From: DATFNV01 sp963827935
GTDB taxonomy: Bacteria > Planctomycetota > Planctomycetia > Gemmatales > Gemmataceae
Direction: 5' to 3'
DNA length: 64,000 nt
NCBI GenBank assembly: GCA_963827935.1
Contig: CAWHCN010000024.1
Location: 1 to 64,000 of the forward strand
Within the stretch, counting starts at the first letter, position 1. Every line of letters starts with the position of its first letter. A program made the position numbers and the translations under genes. This document shows, piece after piece, positions 1 to 7,715 of this stretch. Below the pieces are notes generated by a model. That model saw only the letters and a list, made by a program, of their open reading frames with translations. It was not told the DNA's origin and did no database searches.

Positions 1-1
1 G

Positions 2-556
2 ATGGTCAACTTCACGCTGGCGCTGGTGGACCTGCCGACCCCCGGGGCCCGCGCCGGAGCGGCCGTCGAGCCGATGAAGCCGGACGATGTGCCCGCTGTT
101 TTCGCCCTGGGTCAGGGCGTGCTGCGCTGTCGTACGGCCGAGGCGCTGCACTCGCATCTGTTCGACAATCCGTACCTGGGCACCGAGTGCGCCTTTGTGT
201 TGCGTGCCCAGGCGGGTGGGCCGCCGGTGGCGGCGTCCCTGCTGGTGGTCAACCCGGCCTATGGCAATCCGCCGGCGGTCGATGCGGCCATGCCCTGTTT
301 CCGGCTCGGTGCCTTCGGAACCGAAGGGATGCAGTGGAAGCGTCTCAACGGCGTGTTCAGCTTCGTCGTTCGTCCCGGACCGGACGTGAATCCGCTTGGC
401 CTGGAGTTGCAAGCCCATGCCGCCGCGCGCCTGAGCCTGACAGAACTGGATGGGCTGGCCACCCAGGTCCCGTCGGACGCACCGCACCTGCTGCGGTTCT
501 ACGAACAGATCTGGCGGCGCCAGGGAGGGTTTCCCGTGTTCGAGTTGGCGCTGTAG
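2..556 (+). CDS. C-terminal part of an unrecognised, possibly GNAT-like protein
   Basis: The frame is open from the first bases of the window, so the true start probably lies upstream and the ATG at position 2 may be internal. About 184 residues remain. The stretch 'EPMKPDDVPAVFALGQ' resembles the first strand and helix of a GNAT acetyltransferase and 'PVAASLLVVNP' resembles core strands, but I see no convincing acetyl-CoA loop, so the family is only a weak guess. A perfect hairpin repeat follows six bases after the stop. Confidence 0.55.
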   Translation: MVNFTLALVDLPTPGARAGAAVEPMKPDDVPAVFALGQGVLRCRTAEALHSHLFDNPYLGTECAFVLRAQAGGPPVAASLLVVNPAYGNPPAVDAAMPCFRLGAFGTEGMQWKRLNGVFSFVVRPGPDVNPLGLELQAHAAARLSLTELDGLATQVPSDAPHLLRFYEQIWRRQGGFPVFELAL

Positions 557-562
557 AATGCG

Positions 563-626
563 GGCGAGCGGGGTGGCGTAAGCCCCCCGGTGGAGTTACC
601 GGGGGGCTTACGCCACCCCGCTCGCC
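563..626. repeat. Perfect 29-bp inverted repeat (GCGAGCGGGG...GGGGGCTTACGCC family)
   Basis: Arms 563-591 and 598-626 are exact reverse complements with a 6-base loop. Near-identical palindromes lie at 21546-21606 and 32829-32894, and a related one at 36011-36084. It fills the gap between two co-directional genes. It could act as a terminator-like stem, but there is no T-run, so a dispersed repeat is the safer description. Confidence 0.9.
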
Positions 627-648
627 ATTTCCCTACGAGGTTACCCTC

Positions 649-1824
649 ATGCCATTCGCAGCCGCCGTCTCGACCGAGCCGGTCACCTCTCGCGCGTTGG
701 ACGCCGCCTGCACCGAGGCCGTGGCGCAGCTCCAGGCGGTACCCGACCTGGCCCTGCTGTTCTACTCGCCCCATCATCTCGGCGCCGTCGACCTGCTGGC
801 GGCCACCGCGCAAGAGCAGCTCGGGGCACGCGGGCTGCTCGGCTGCGTCGGCGAGTCGATCATCGGCAACGACCGCGAGATCGAGGACGGGCCGGCCCTG
901 AGCATGTGGCTGGCACGCTGGCCCGCCGGCACGGAACTGACGCCCTTTCAACTGACCCTGGAAGAAACCTCCGAAGGCTACACCCTGCTTGGCTGGCCCG
1001 ATGCCCTCGACGAGGCCGACCCGGCGCGTTCCGCCGTCCTGTTGCTGGGCGATCCGTACACCTTTCCCGTCGACATGTTCCTGGAGCAGATGAACGAGTC
1101 GCACCCGGGGGTGCGCGTGCTGGGCGGGATGGCGAGCGGCACCCAGGGGCCCGGGGAATGCCGCCTGCTCCACGGCAACCAGGCCGCGCATCAGGGGGCC
1201 GCCGGCGTGCTGCTCCGCGGCGATCTCGGCCTACGTTGCATCGTTTCCCAGGGCTGCCGGCCGATCGGGCAAGCCATGATCGTCACCCGGGCCCACGACA
1301 ACGTGATTGACGAGCTGGGCGGCAAGACCCCACTGCGGCAATTGCAAGAACTCTGGTCGACCCTCGCTTCGCACGAACAGCAGTTGATGCGGAGTGGCCT
1401 GCACGTCGGCCGGGTCATCAACGAGTATCAGGACCAGTTCCAGCGTGGCGACTTCCTCATCCGCAACGTGCTGGGGCTGGATCAGGAAAGCGGCGCGCTG
1501 GCCATCACCGAGCGGACGCGCATCGGCCAAACGGTGCAATTCCACGTCCGCGATGCGGCCACGGCGGATGAGGACCTGCATGCCCTCTTGCAACTGGACC
1601 TGGCGGCCCACGAGAGAAAGCCGGCCGGGGCGCTGGTCTTCAGTTGCAACGGACGAGGAACGCGCCTGTTCCCCGAGCCCCACCACGACGCCCGCGCCGT
1701 CCGCGGCGAGACAGGCACCCTCCCGCTGGCCGGCTTCTTTGCCCAGGGCGAACTCGGCCCCGTCGGCGGACAGAACTTCATCCACGGGTTCACGGCCAGC
1801 GTGGCGCTGTTCGAGGAGCCTTAG
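649..1824 (+). CDS. FIST domain protein (FIST_N + FIST_C)
   Basis: Stand-alone FIST protein of 391 residues: FIST_N over roughly residues 40-220 and FIST_C over about 225-375. FIST modules are sensory domains thought to bind small ligands. They usually adjoin signalling domains, but none is present here, so any output would need a partner. Visible hallmarks are 'GCVGESIIG' in the N-terminal half, and 'FSCNGRG' and 'GFFAQGELGPVGG' near the C-terminus, the last two being typical of FIST_C. ATG 649 was chosen because the frame upstream of it only runs through the preceding hairpin repeat. Cytosolic by appearance: no signal peptide or membrane segment. Confidence 0.88.
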   Translation: MPFAAAVSTEPVTSRALDAACTEAVAQLQAVPDLALLFYSPHHLGAVDLLAATAQEQLGARGLLGCVGESIIGNDREIEDGPALSMWLARWPAGTELTPFQLTLEETSEGYTLLGWPDALDEADPARSAVLLLGDPYTFPVDMFLEQMNESHPGVRVLGGMASGTQGPGECRLLHGNQAAHQGAAGVLLRGDLGLRCIVSQGCRPIGQAMIVTRAHDNVIDELGGKTPLRQLQELWSTLASHEQQLMRSGLHVGRVINEYQDQFQRGDFLIRNVLGLDQESGALAITERTRIGQTVQFHVRDAATADEDLHALLQLDLAAHERKPAGALVFSCNGRGTRLFPEPHHDARAVRGETGTLPLAGFFAQGELGPVGGQNFIHGFTASVALFEEP

Positions 1825-1827
1825 CCG

Positions 1828-2000
1828 GCGAACGGCGTGGCGAAACCCGGCGGCTGACGCTGCCGGGTGAAGGCACCGCGTGGCGAAACCCGGCGGCTGA
1901 CGCCGCCGGTTCGCCGGCGAACCGGCAGCGTGAGCTGCCGGGTGAAGGCACCGCGTGGCGAAAACCCGGCAGCATCAGCCGCCCGGTGAGTGGTCTCAGC
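1828..2000. repeat. Left REP-like palindrome array flanking the RAYT gene
   Basis: Several interleaved copies of a short palindrome of the type GCCGGGT...ACCCGGC, with linkers GGCGAAACCCGG and GAAGGCACCGCGTGG. Two copies of 'GGTGAAGGCACCGCGTGGCG' occur about 60 bases apart. The same motifs recur after the downstream transposase gene (2573-2725). This arrangement of REPs on both sides of a RAYT gene is what that transposase class typically shows. Confidence 0.85.
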
Positions 2001-2022
2001 CGGCTCGATGGTGGAGGCACCA

Positions 2023-2634
2023 ATGGATCGTTACTGGTTCTTCACCTGGCGGACTTACGGAACGTGGCTACCTGGCGAAGAAGGCTTCGTGGGGTATTAC
2101 CACGGATCCGATGGTCAGCGAGTAATCGAGAACGTGCAGGGTGCACCTGTTACAGACGCCATACCTGCGCTAGAACGATATTCCAGAGAGGCGATGGCGG
2201 GTGAGCCCATCCTGCTGAGCCTGAAACAAGCGGAAGCCCTGCTGGCACAACTCCACGAGACCGCTGGGTATCGCGGGTGGGTGATTGATGCAGTGGCCGT
2301 GATGGTGAATCATGTCCACATTGTCTTTGCAGTCCCTGGTGATCCCGACCCGTCTCACATGCTCAGAGATTGGAAGAGCTATGCGAGTCGCGCGCTAAAC
2401 AAAACAGGTCCGAAATTGCCAGCGGGGCGCTGGTGGGCTGACGGTGGGTCGAAACGTCCGATCAAGACGGACGAACGCCGTCTTGCCGCCATCAAGTATG
2501 TGCGCGATCAAGAGAATCCGCTGCTAGTCTGGCTCAGTCCGGAGGCACGACAGCTGCTCGGCGACCGGCAGCGTGAGCTGCCGGGTGGCGAACCGCGTGG
2601 CGTGAGCTGCCGGGTGGCGAACCGCGTGGCGTGA
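2023..2634 (+). CDS. REP-associated tyrosine transposase (RAYT, Y1/HUH family)
   Basis: Single-strand transposase of the IS200/IS605-like Y1 class, in its domesticated REP-associated form. The HUH motif is visible as 'VNHVHIVF' near residue 96. The catalytic tyrosine is best placed in 'AIKYVRDQENPL', the usual 'Y...NP' segment. The N-terminus 'YWFFTWRTYGTWLPG' is characteristic of planctomycete members. ATG 2023 follows a strong GGTGGAGG site; the frame opens earlier at 1990. The last 20 or so codons run into the right-hand palindrome array, so the C-terminus is partly repeat-derived. RAYTs bind and process REP palindromes. The flanking arrays make this a plausible source of the local REP family. 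Confidence 0.87.
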   Translation: MDRYWFFTWRTYGTWLPGEEGFVGYYHGSDGQRVIENVQGAPVTDAIPALERYSREAMAGEPILLSLKQAEALLAQLHETAGYRGWVIDAVAVMVNHVHIVFAVPGDPDPSHMLRDWKSYASRALNKTGPKLPAGRWWADGGSKRPIKTDERRLAAIKYVRDQENPLLVWLSPEARQLLGDRQRELPGGEPRGVSCRVANRVA

Positions 2635-2725
2635 GCTGCCGGGTGGCGAACCGCGTGGCGTGAGCTGCCGGGTGGCGAACCGCGTGGCGAAAACCCGGCA
2701 GCTTACGCTGCCGGTTCGCCTCACG
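2573..2725. repeat. Right REP array: four tandem 29-bp units plus palindrome
   Basis: Four exact head-to-tail copies of a 29-bp unit beginning GTGAGCTGCCGGGTGGCG occupy 2573-2688. A closing palindrome follows, ACCCGGCAGC...GCTGCCGGTT (to about 2717). The units share their GCTGCCGGGT core with the left array. The first copies overlap the 3' end of the RAYT frame, and the last bases supply the stop codon of the convergent gene at 2721. There are no unique spacers, so this is not a CRISPR. Confidence 0.92.
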
Positions 2726-3248
2726 CCGCCTTTGACACGCCCATCTTCCGCGCCTCGCCCAGCGCCTCCCGAATCCGCGCAAACGGCTCGGTCGGATCGA
2801 CCAGCGCATCCACCCGCTCCAGCATCTCCCGCACCGCGGCCACATCGGCCGGGAAACGCGGATGGCATAGCAATGGTCCGCGTCCCGGGCCGGCCGGCCG
2901 GATGCACAACTCGGTCTCGGGATGGCCCGGCGGCGCCAGCCAAACCACGGGGACCTCCAGTCGCAGCCGCAGGTCCAGCGCCGCCGCACAGTCGGTCAGG
3001 ATCAGGCCAGCAGGGACCGACGTTTTCTCCACCAGCGTCTTGCCGATGAGATCGGCACAGATGTACGGCTCCAGAGTATCGCCATAAAGGACTTGCTGCA
3101 CGCGATTGGGCTGGACGGCCGTGCTGAGGCGGAACTCCAGAGGTCGGCCCCAGGCGTTGGTCACCAGGTATCCGCCCACGTAGCCTGTCGGCTCGTGAAC
3201 GATCATCAAGAATCCCAGGTTCAGGGTTGCCGGCTCCGTCGAACCCAC
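2721..3248 (-). CDS. Conserved hypothetical protein, function unknown
   Basis: A 175-residue soluble protein that I cannot place in a named family. It begins with a beta-rich segment ('IVHEPTGYVGGYLVTNAWG') and has a middle segment 'DLIGKTLVEKT' and a charged helical C-terminus. I chose GTG at 3248 because a good GAGAGGA site lies 8 bases upstream of it on the minus strand; an ATG at 3308 in the same frame lacks one. It is convergent with the RAYT gene, and its stop codon lies in the repeat array. Composition resembles the chromosomal genes around it. Confidence 0.6.
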   Translation of the reverse strand: MGSTEPATLNLGFLMIVHEPTGYVGGYLVTNAWGRPLEFRLSTAVQPNRVQQVLYGDTLEPYICADLIGKTLVEKTSVPAGLILTDCAAALDLRLRLEVPVVWLAPPGHPETELCIRPAGPGRGPLLCHPRFPADVAAVREMLERVDALVDPTEPFARIREALGEARKMGVSKAA

Positions 3249-3545
3249 AGTTGATTCCTCTCGGTTGAGCCGCGGATCGCAACTCCGCGTGCCTTGGGCC
3301 TCAACCATTCCCTTCGGGCGTCGCCCGCAGATGACTTGAATCCCAGCATTTGCTCAAGCCTCCGACGCCGCCGCAACCCGCACCTCTTACCCAGGCGGAA
3401 ACGCTTAACTCGGGCCTGCCGGACGGCCGATAAACAGGAGAGACGGGGCAAGCCGCTCTGGATTTTCCGCGTCATATTGCTAGAGTGATGTAGATTGATC
3501 GGGTTAGTGATGTATCCACGAGGCGGCGTGAGACTGCCATCCACC

Positions 3546-5855
3546 ATGACTGAAACGCGCATCCCTCCGGCGGAGGCCCCAGCTGCGGTCAAGCGCTCTC
3601 CTGTCGAGGGGATCAAGGAGAGCAGCCGGCAGCTCCGCGGCACCATCGCCCTGGAACTGGTGGAGGACACCGACCACTTCGGCGAGGCCGACAAGCAGCT
3701 CCTCAAGTTCCACGGCACCTATCAGCAGGAAGACCGCGACGCGCGCAAGAACCGCAAGAAGGACGGCGTCGGCAAACATCATATGTTCATGGTCCGCTGC
3801 AAGATCCCCGGCGGACGCCTGACCGCGGCCCAGTACCTGGCCCTGGACGACCTGGCTGACCGCCACGGCAACGGCACGCTGCGCTTCACCAGCCGCCAGG
3901 GCATCCAGTTCCACGGCGTGCTCAAGAGCGACCTGCGCGACACCATCGCCGGCATCAACGCTTGCCTGCTCAGCACCCTGGGGGCTTGCGGCGACGTGGA
4001 ACGCAACGTCATGGCCTGCCCGGCTCCGCACCGGCACGATGCCGCCCGCGGTGAATTGCAGGAAACCGCCAAGGTGCTAGCCGCCCACCTGGCCCCGCGG
4101 ACCCGGGCCTATCACGAAATTTGGCTCAACGGGCAACCCCTCGCCCCTGAGGGGAGAGGGCAGGGTGAGGGGGCCGAAACCTCGCCGCACGACATCGAGC
4201 CGCTCTATGGCCAGGTCTATCTGCCGCGCAAGTTCAAGACCGGCCTGGCCCTGCCCGACGACAACTGCATCGATGTGTACGCCCAGGACCTGGGTTTGCT
4301 GGCCCTGGTGGAGGACGGCCACATCGCCGGTTACAACGTGCTGGTCGGCGGCGGCATGGGGATGACGCACGGCAACGCCGCGACCTTTCCGCACATCGCC
4401 CGGCCGATCTGCCATGTGCCGGCCGGCTCCGTGGTGCTGGCCGCCGAGGCCGTGGTGCGCCTGTTCCGCGATCACGGCAACCGGGCCGACCGCAAACGCG
4501 CCCGCATCAAGTACCTGGTCCACGACTGGGGCGTCGAGAAGTTCCGCGATGTCCTGTCCGGCTATCTGGGCGGCACCGCCCTGACTCCGCCCAAACCGGT
4601 CGAGATGAGCGGCTTCGACCTGCACCTGGGCTGGCACGAGCAGGGCGACGGCCGCTGGTACTACGGCCTAAGCGTTGAGAGCGGTCGGGTCAAGGACGGC
4701 GAGCCGGGGGCGTTAGCCCCCGGAAAGCAACAACTCCGTTCGGGGCTGAAAGCGCTGGTCGCGCGCTTCCAGCCGGCCATCCGTCTGACGCCGTCGCAGG
4801 ACATCCTGATATGCGACCTGGAGCCGAAGGACCGGCCCGATGTCGAGGCGCTGTTGCGCGAGCACGGCATCCGCCCCTCCGAAGCGGTGTCCCAGGTCCG
4901 CCGCCACAGCCTGGCCTGCCCGGCGATTCCGACCTGTGGCCTGGCCCTTTCCGAGTCCGAGCGGTCCCTCCCCGGCCTCATCGACGAGCTGGAGGCCGAG
5001 CTGAAACGCCTGGGGCTGGCCGACGAGAGGATCGGCGTGCGCATGACCGGCTGCCCCAACGGCTGCGTCCGGCCTTACCAGAGCGACATCGGCCTGGTCG
5101 GCCGCAGCGGCGACAAGTACACGCTGTTCGTCGGCGGACACATCCTGGGCCACCGCCTCAACTTCCAGCTCAAGGACCTTGTGCGTCGTGCCGACATTGT
5201 GCCGACATTGACCCCGCTGCTGGAACAGTTCAAGGCAGAGCGCCAGCCGGCCGAGACTTTCGGCGACTATTGCCATCGCCAGGGGGCGGATAAGTTACAG
5301 GCCCTGCTGCCCGCGGACGGCGCCAAGGAACACAAGGCCGACGGCACGCCCGGCACAAATGGCGACGTTCCGCACAAACCGGCAACCCCGCGCGTGGCCC
5401 CGCCTCTGGCCGAGCCCCAAACCCACGTCGTGACGCTCCCGGTTCCGTCACCGCGCCTGACCGCGGAGACCTTCCTTGCCGGCTCCGTTGGCGAGGAACT
5501 GCGCGACTACGCCTATCGCTACAACAGCGATGGCAGCGTCCGCGAGACCGTCGTCTTCTATTACGGCAACGACCTGCGCACTGCCGGCGCGGGGTCTGGC
5601 GACCCCCTGCGGCGCGAGGCGGTCTATCCGGGCCGCGTCGATACCGGACGCCTGTACGCCATCCGCAAACTGAACGACACCCATTACGTCGGCGACCCCG
5701 GCCACGAGATCCGTGACTGCCGCGTGGACTACCTGCCCGACGGCAGCGCTGCCCAGACGGTGGTCTTCCACTACGACGGCGACCTCCGCGCCACTGACGC
5801 CCCTTCCGGCGCCCCTGTCCGCCGCCAGGCGATCTACGCGGGACGCCTGCCCTGA
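3546..5855 (+). CDS. Siroheme sulfite (or nitrite) reductase, CysI/NirA-like, with C-terminal repeat extension
   Basis: Hemoprotein subunit of assimilatory sulfite/nitrite reductase, using a coupled [4Fe-4S]-siroheme centre for six-electron reduction. Cluster ligands are visible as 'CPAIPTC' and 'CPNGC' (about residues 460 and 510). The N-terminal half has the ferrodoxin-like motif 'RFTSRQGIQFHGV'. Residues up to about 585 match the family length; beyond that lies an extension of about 180 residues. It ends in two homologous units, 'DYAYRYNSDGSVRETVVFYY' and 'DCRVDYLPDGSAAQTVVFHY', of unknown role. Two short repeat-derived insertions lie at about residues 196-212 and 386-396. ATG 3546 is preferred over 3495 because family similarity begins soon after it; the ribosome site is weak. 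Which of sulfite or nitrite is the substrate cannot be read from sequence alone. Confidence 0.85.
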   Translation: MTETRIPPAEAPAAVKRSPVEGIKESSRQLRGTIALELVEDTDHFGEADKQLLKFHGTYQQEDRDARKNRKKDGVGKHHMFMVRCKIPGGRLTAAQYLALDDLADRHGNGTLRFTSRQGIQFHGVLKSDLRDTIAGINACLLSTLGACGDVERNVMACPAPHRHDAARGELQETAKVLAAHLAPRTRAYHEIWLNGQPLAPEGRGQGEGAETSPHDIEPLYGQVYLPRKFKTGLALPDDNCIDVYAQDLGLLALVEDGHIAGYNVLVGGGMGMTHGNAATFPHIARPICHVPAGSVVLAAEAVVRLFRDHGNRADRKRARIKYLVHDWGVEKFRDVLSGYLGGTALTPPKPVEMSGFDLHLGWHEQGDGRWYYGLSVESGRVKDGEPGALAPGKQQLRSGLKALVARFQPAIRLTPSQDILICDLEPKDRPDVEALLREHGIRPSEAVSQVRRHSLACPAIPTCGLALSESERSLPGLIDELEAELKRLGLADERIGVRMTGCPNGCVRPYQSDIGLVGRSGDKYTLFVGGHILGHRLNFQLKDLVRRADIVPTLTPLLEQFKAERQPAETFGDYCHRQGADKLQALLPADGAKEHKADGTPGTNGDVPHKPATPRVAPPLAEPQTHVVTLPVPSPRLTAETFLAGSVGEELRDYAYRYNSDGSVRETVVFYYGNDLRTAGAGSGDPLRREAVYPGRVDTGRLYAIRKLNDTHYVGDPGHEIRDCRVDYLPDGSAAQTVVFHYDGDLRATDAPSGAPVRRQAIYAGRLP
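4137..4180. repeat. Intragenic copy of the CCCCTCGCCC...GTGAGGGGG repeat
   Basis: Inside the sulfite reductase frame, the sequence is the same type as the palindromes at 19038-19152 and 20566-20686. It is read in frame as 'PLAPEGRGQGEGAE', a stretch absent from the expected family fold at this loop. This supports a repeat insertion tolerated by the protein. Confidence 0.7.
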
Positions 5856-5865
5856 GGACGCCCTC

Positions 5866-6204
5866 ATGCCCCGCAACTGGCACGACACCGACGAGCCCGG
5901 CGCCGACCCCGGCACGCTCGACCTGCCGCTCCCGCCGGCCGAGGCGCTGGCCCGCGTCGAGGCCGCCATCAAGAGTTTGCCGCGCTGGCGCGTGGAGAAG
6001 ATCGACGCCGGCGCCGGTATCATCGCCGCGACGCGGCGGACGCGCATCTTTCGCTTCACCGATGACATCACCATCCGCCTAGAGCCGACGGCGAGCGGGA
6101 CGCGGCTGCACGCGCGGAGCAAGAGTCGTGTCGGCAGCAGCGATTTTGGCCAGAATCGAAGGAATGTGGGGGAGGTGTTTGGGGCCCTTGGCAGTGGGGG
6201 ATAG
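5866..6204 (+). CDS. DUF1499 family protein
   Basis: Small protein of 112 residues. The C-terminal half matches DUF1499: 'IFRFTDDITIRLEP' then 'HARSKSRVGSSDFGQN'. The biochemical role of the family is unknown. It starts 10 bases after the sulfite reductase stop, with GAGG just upstream of ATG 5866, so the two are probably co-transcribed. No signal peptide or membrane segment is present, unlike many longer DUF1499 proteins. Confidence 0.8.
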   Translation: MPRNWHDTDEPGADPGTLDLPLPPAEALARVEAAIKSLPRWRVEKIDAGAGIIAATRRTRIFRFTDDITIRLEPTASGTRLHARSKSRVGSSDFGQNRRNVGEVFGALGSGG

Positions 6205-6222
6205 AATCGCGACCTTGCTCTC

Positions 6223-6261
6223 CCTGGTGGGAGAATCCCACTTGATCTTTTCCCCACCAGG
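6223..6261. promoter_or_regulatory. Inverted repeat before the toxin-antitoxin pair, candidate operator
   Basis: CCTGGTGGGA (6223-6232) and TCCCCACCAGG (6251-6261) are reverse complements separated by 18 bases and end 11 bases before the antitoxin start. Type II antitoxins usually repress their own promoter through such sites. The second arm overlaps the ribosome site AGGAG, so repression could also act on translation. Function is inferred from position only. Confidence 0.5.
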
Positions 6262-6272
6262 AGTACGATTGG

Positions 6273-6572
6273 ATGATGAGGAGGTACGTCACTGTGAGCG
6301 AGGTCATCCGGACTGCCGACAGCAAGGGCCGCGTGTCCCTGCCGGGATTTGCTAACGCCACCGTCATTATCGAGGGCGTCAGCGAGAACGAGTACCGCGT
6401 CCGCAAGGCCAAGGCCATCCCCGAGGATGAATTGCGCTTCGCCGAGGAGGATCTGCCGCTCGAACTCTCCGAGCACAACGCGCGGGCGGTCCTGGAAACA
6501 CTCCTGAACCCGCCCAAGCCCAATGCAGCTGCCCGGCGAGCCGCCAAGCGCTTTATGAGGAAGTATGGCTGA
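6273..6572 (+). CDS. Antitoxin of a GNAT toxin, AbrB-like N-terminus and TacA/DUF1778-like tail
   Basis: A 99-residue protein just upstream of, and overlapping, the GNAT toxin gene. The N-terminus ('TADSKGRVSLPGF') looks like a SpoVT/AbrB swapped-hairpin DNA-binding segment. The C-terminus ('LNPPKPNAAARRAAKRF') looks like the toxin-neutralising tail of TacA/DUF1778 antitoxins, which normally carry a ribbon-helix-helix DNA-binding half instead. The role is to bind and inhibit the acetyltransferase and probably to repress the operon. The start is placed at 6273 after AGGAG; a second ATG follows at 6276. The mixed architecture is inferred from motif similarity only. Confidence 0.75.
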   Translation: MMRRYVTVSEVIRTADSKGRVSLPGFANATVIIEGVSENEYRVRKAKAIPEDELRFAEEDLPLELSEHNARAVLETLLNPPKPNAAARRAAKRFMRKYG

Positions 6573-7071
6573 GTGGGTCATCGAGCCCTTGCGTGCGGGA
6601 CATGACCGTACCGGCTTCTCATGCGGCCAGCCCCCGCTAGACAACTTCATCCGCGCACTGGCCTCTCAGTACCAGAAGCGGCGCTTGGGTCGCACGTTTG
6701 TCGCTACCGAACAGGGCGAAACGCGCGTCGCAGGATTCTACACTCTGGCCGCCAGTTCCATCGTGGCCAGTTCCCTACCATCAGCCGAGCGCAAGAAGCT
6801 GCCGAAACATCCGATTCCTGCCATCCATCTCGGGCGGCTCGCCGTCGATCAATCCTATCGGGGACAGCGACTCGGCGAGGTGCTCCTATTCCACGCCTTG
6901 CGGCAATCGCAGGAGATCTCAGAAAAAATGGGCGTGTACCTGGTGGATGTGTGGGCTATCGATCAGGGAGCCCGCGCATTCTATGCTAGGTATGGCTTCC
7001 TTCCGCTGGAGGACGCCCCGTTGCACCTCTACTTGGCCATGGAGACAATCGAAGCCATGTTCTCGCCGTGA
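6565..7071 (+). CDS. GNAT-family acetyltransferase toxin (TacT/AtaT-like)
   Basis: A 168-residue GNAT protein with the toxin-type start 'FSCGQPPLDNFIRALASQYQ' and the core 'HLGRLAVDQSYRGQRLGEVL', whose RGQRLG is the acetyl-CoA loop (Arg replaces the more usual Gly at its fourth position). 'ARAFYARYGFLPL' is the conserved C-terminal motif. Toxins of this class acetylate the amino group of charged tRNAs and stop translation. ATG 6565 overlaps the antitoxin stop by 8 bases, which implies translational coupling. Substrate tRNA cannot be predicted. Confidence 0.85.
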   Translation: MAEWVIEPLRAGHDRTGFSCGQPPLDNFIRALASQYQKRRLGRTFVATEQGETRVAGFYTLAASSIVASSLPSAERKKLPKHPIPAIHLGRLAVDQSYRGQRLGEVLLFHALRQSQEISEKMGVYLVDVWAIDQGARAFYARYGFLPLEDAPLHLYLAMETIEAMFSP

Positions 7072-7203
7072 GGGCCGCACCTGCTCGCTCTCTCCCATCG
7101 CCGCGATGGCGATAATAACCGCCTTCCTGATTCATGGGTGGCTGAGTCTGCCGCGTCCGCTCCTGAGCATCACAAGTACCCCTCCAGTTCGATGTTGCAC
7201 TTC

Positions 7204-7650
7204 TTATAGCGAATCAGGAACGTCAAGTTCCGAAGGGCTCGTCGCATCGTGAAATTCTGGCGGCATGGAGGACTTGAAATACTGATTCAGAATCGCGTCC
7301 TCCTCGGGCGTGACTACCACAGCAATCAGGAGTTTCTTCAGCGCCGTACGTACGAGTGCCTCGGAGGGGCTTTCGAGACTGAGGAGAAGGTCAGCTACAA
7401 CCTTCTTGGGGACGGCGTGCTCATGGATTAGCTTCGTGTCGGGGTTAGCCGCGTAGCGTTCCGCGGCTTTCTTCGACCACAGTGGGCAGCCCTCGTACTT
7501 GCCATCAAACTCGGTCCATTCCCACGCGGCTTGTCTACAAACCACTTGCTTCGTCCCATAAGTGAGCGGAGCATTCAGGATAAAGGCGATGTCCTTTACC
7601 ATGTCTTCCTTTGTGCGGTAAGCTGGATTCTTCTTGCTCTTACGCGCCAT
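7204..7650 (-). CDS. Hypothetical protein with HEHAVP motif
   Basis: A 148-residue protein, basic at the N-terminus ('MARKSKKNP'), which I do not recognise. The most distinctive stretch is 'KLIHEHAVPKKVVADLL' in the middle, with a preceding 'GCPLWSKKAAERY'. The His-rich motif could bind metal, but that is a guess. ATG 7650 follows a GGGAAGG site by 5 bases. It lies convergent to the toxin-antitoxin pair, a position common for accessory genes, and its GC is visibly lower than that of its neighbours. Confidence 0.6.
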   Translation of the reverse strand: MARKSKKNPAYRTKEDMVKDIAFILNAPLTYGTKQVVCRQAAWEWTEFDGKYEGCPLWSKKAAERYAANPDTKLIHEHAVPKKVVADLLLSLESPSEALVRTALKKLLIAVVVTPEEDAILNQYFKSSMPPEFHDATSPSELDVPDSL

Positions 7651-7715
7651 AAACACCTTCCCTTGTCCAAAAACGCTGCCAACCTGCCGTTAAGCGCACT
7701 CTCAATTCATCCCGC

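Noticed and set aside
563..626. Hairpin read as a classic intrinsic terminator
   Set aside because: It has a long perfect stem but no T-run, and the same sequence recurs in unrelated contexts, including inside a gene; only 61952-62010 meets the terminator criteria.
2573..2688. Four regular 29-bp repeats, considered as a CRISPR array
   Set aside because: The copies are head-to-tail without spacers and no cas gene is near; they match the REP units of the neighbouring RAYT gene.
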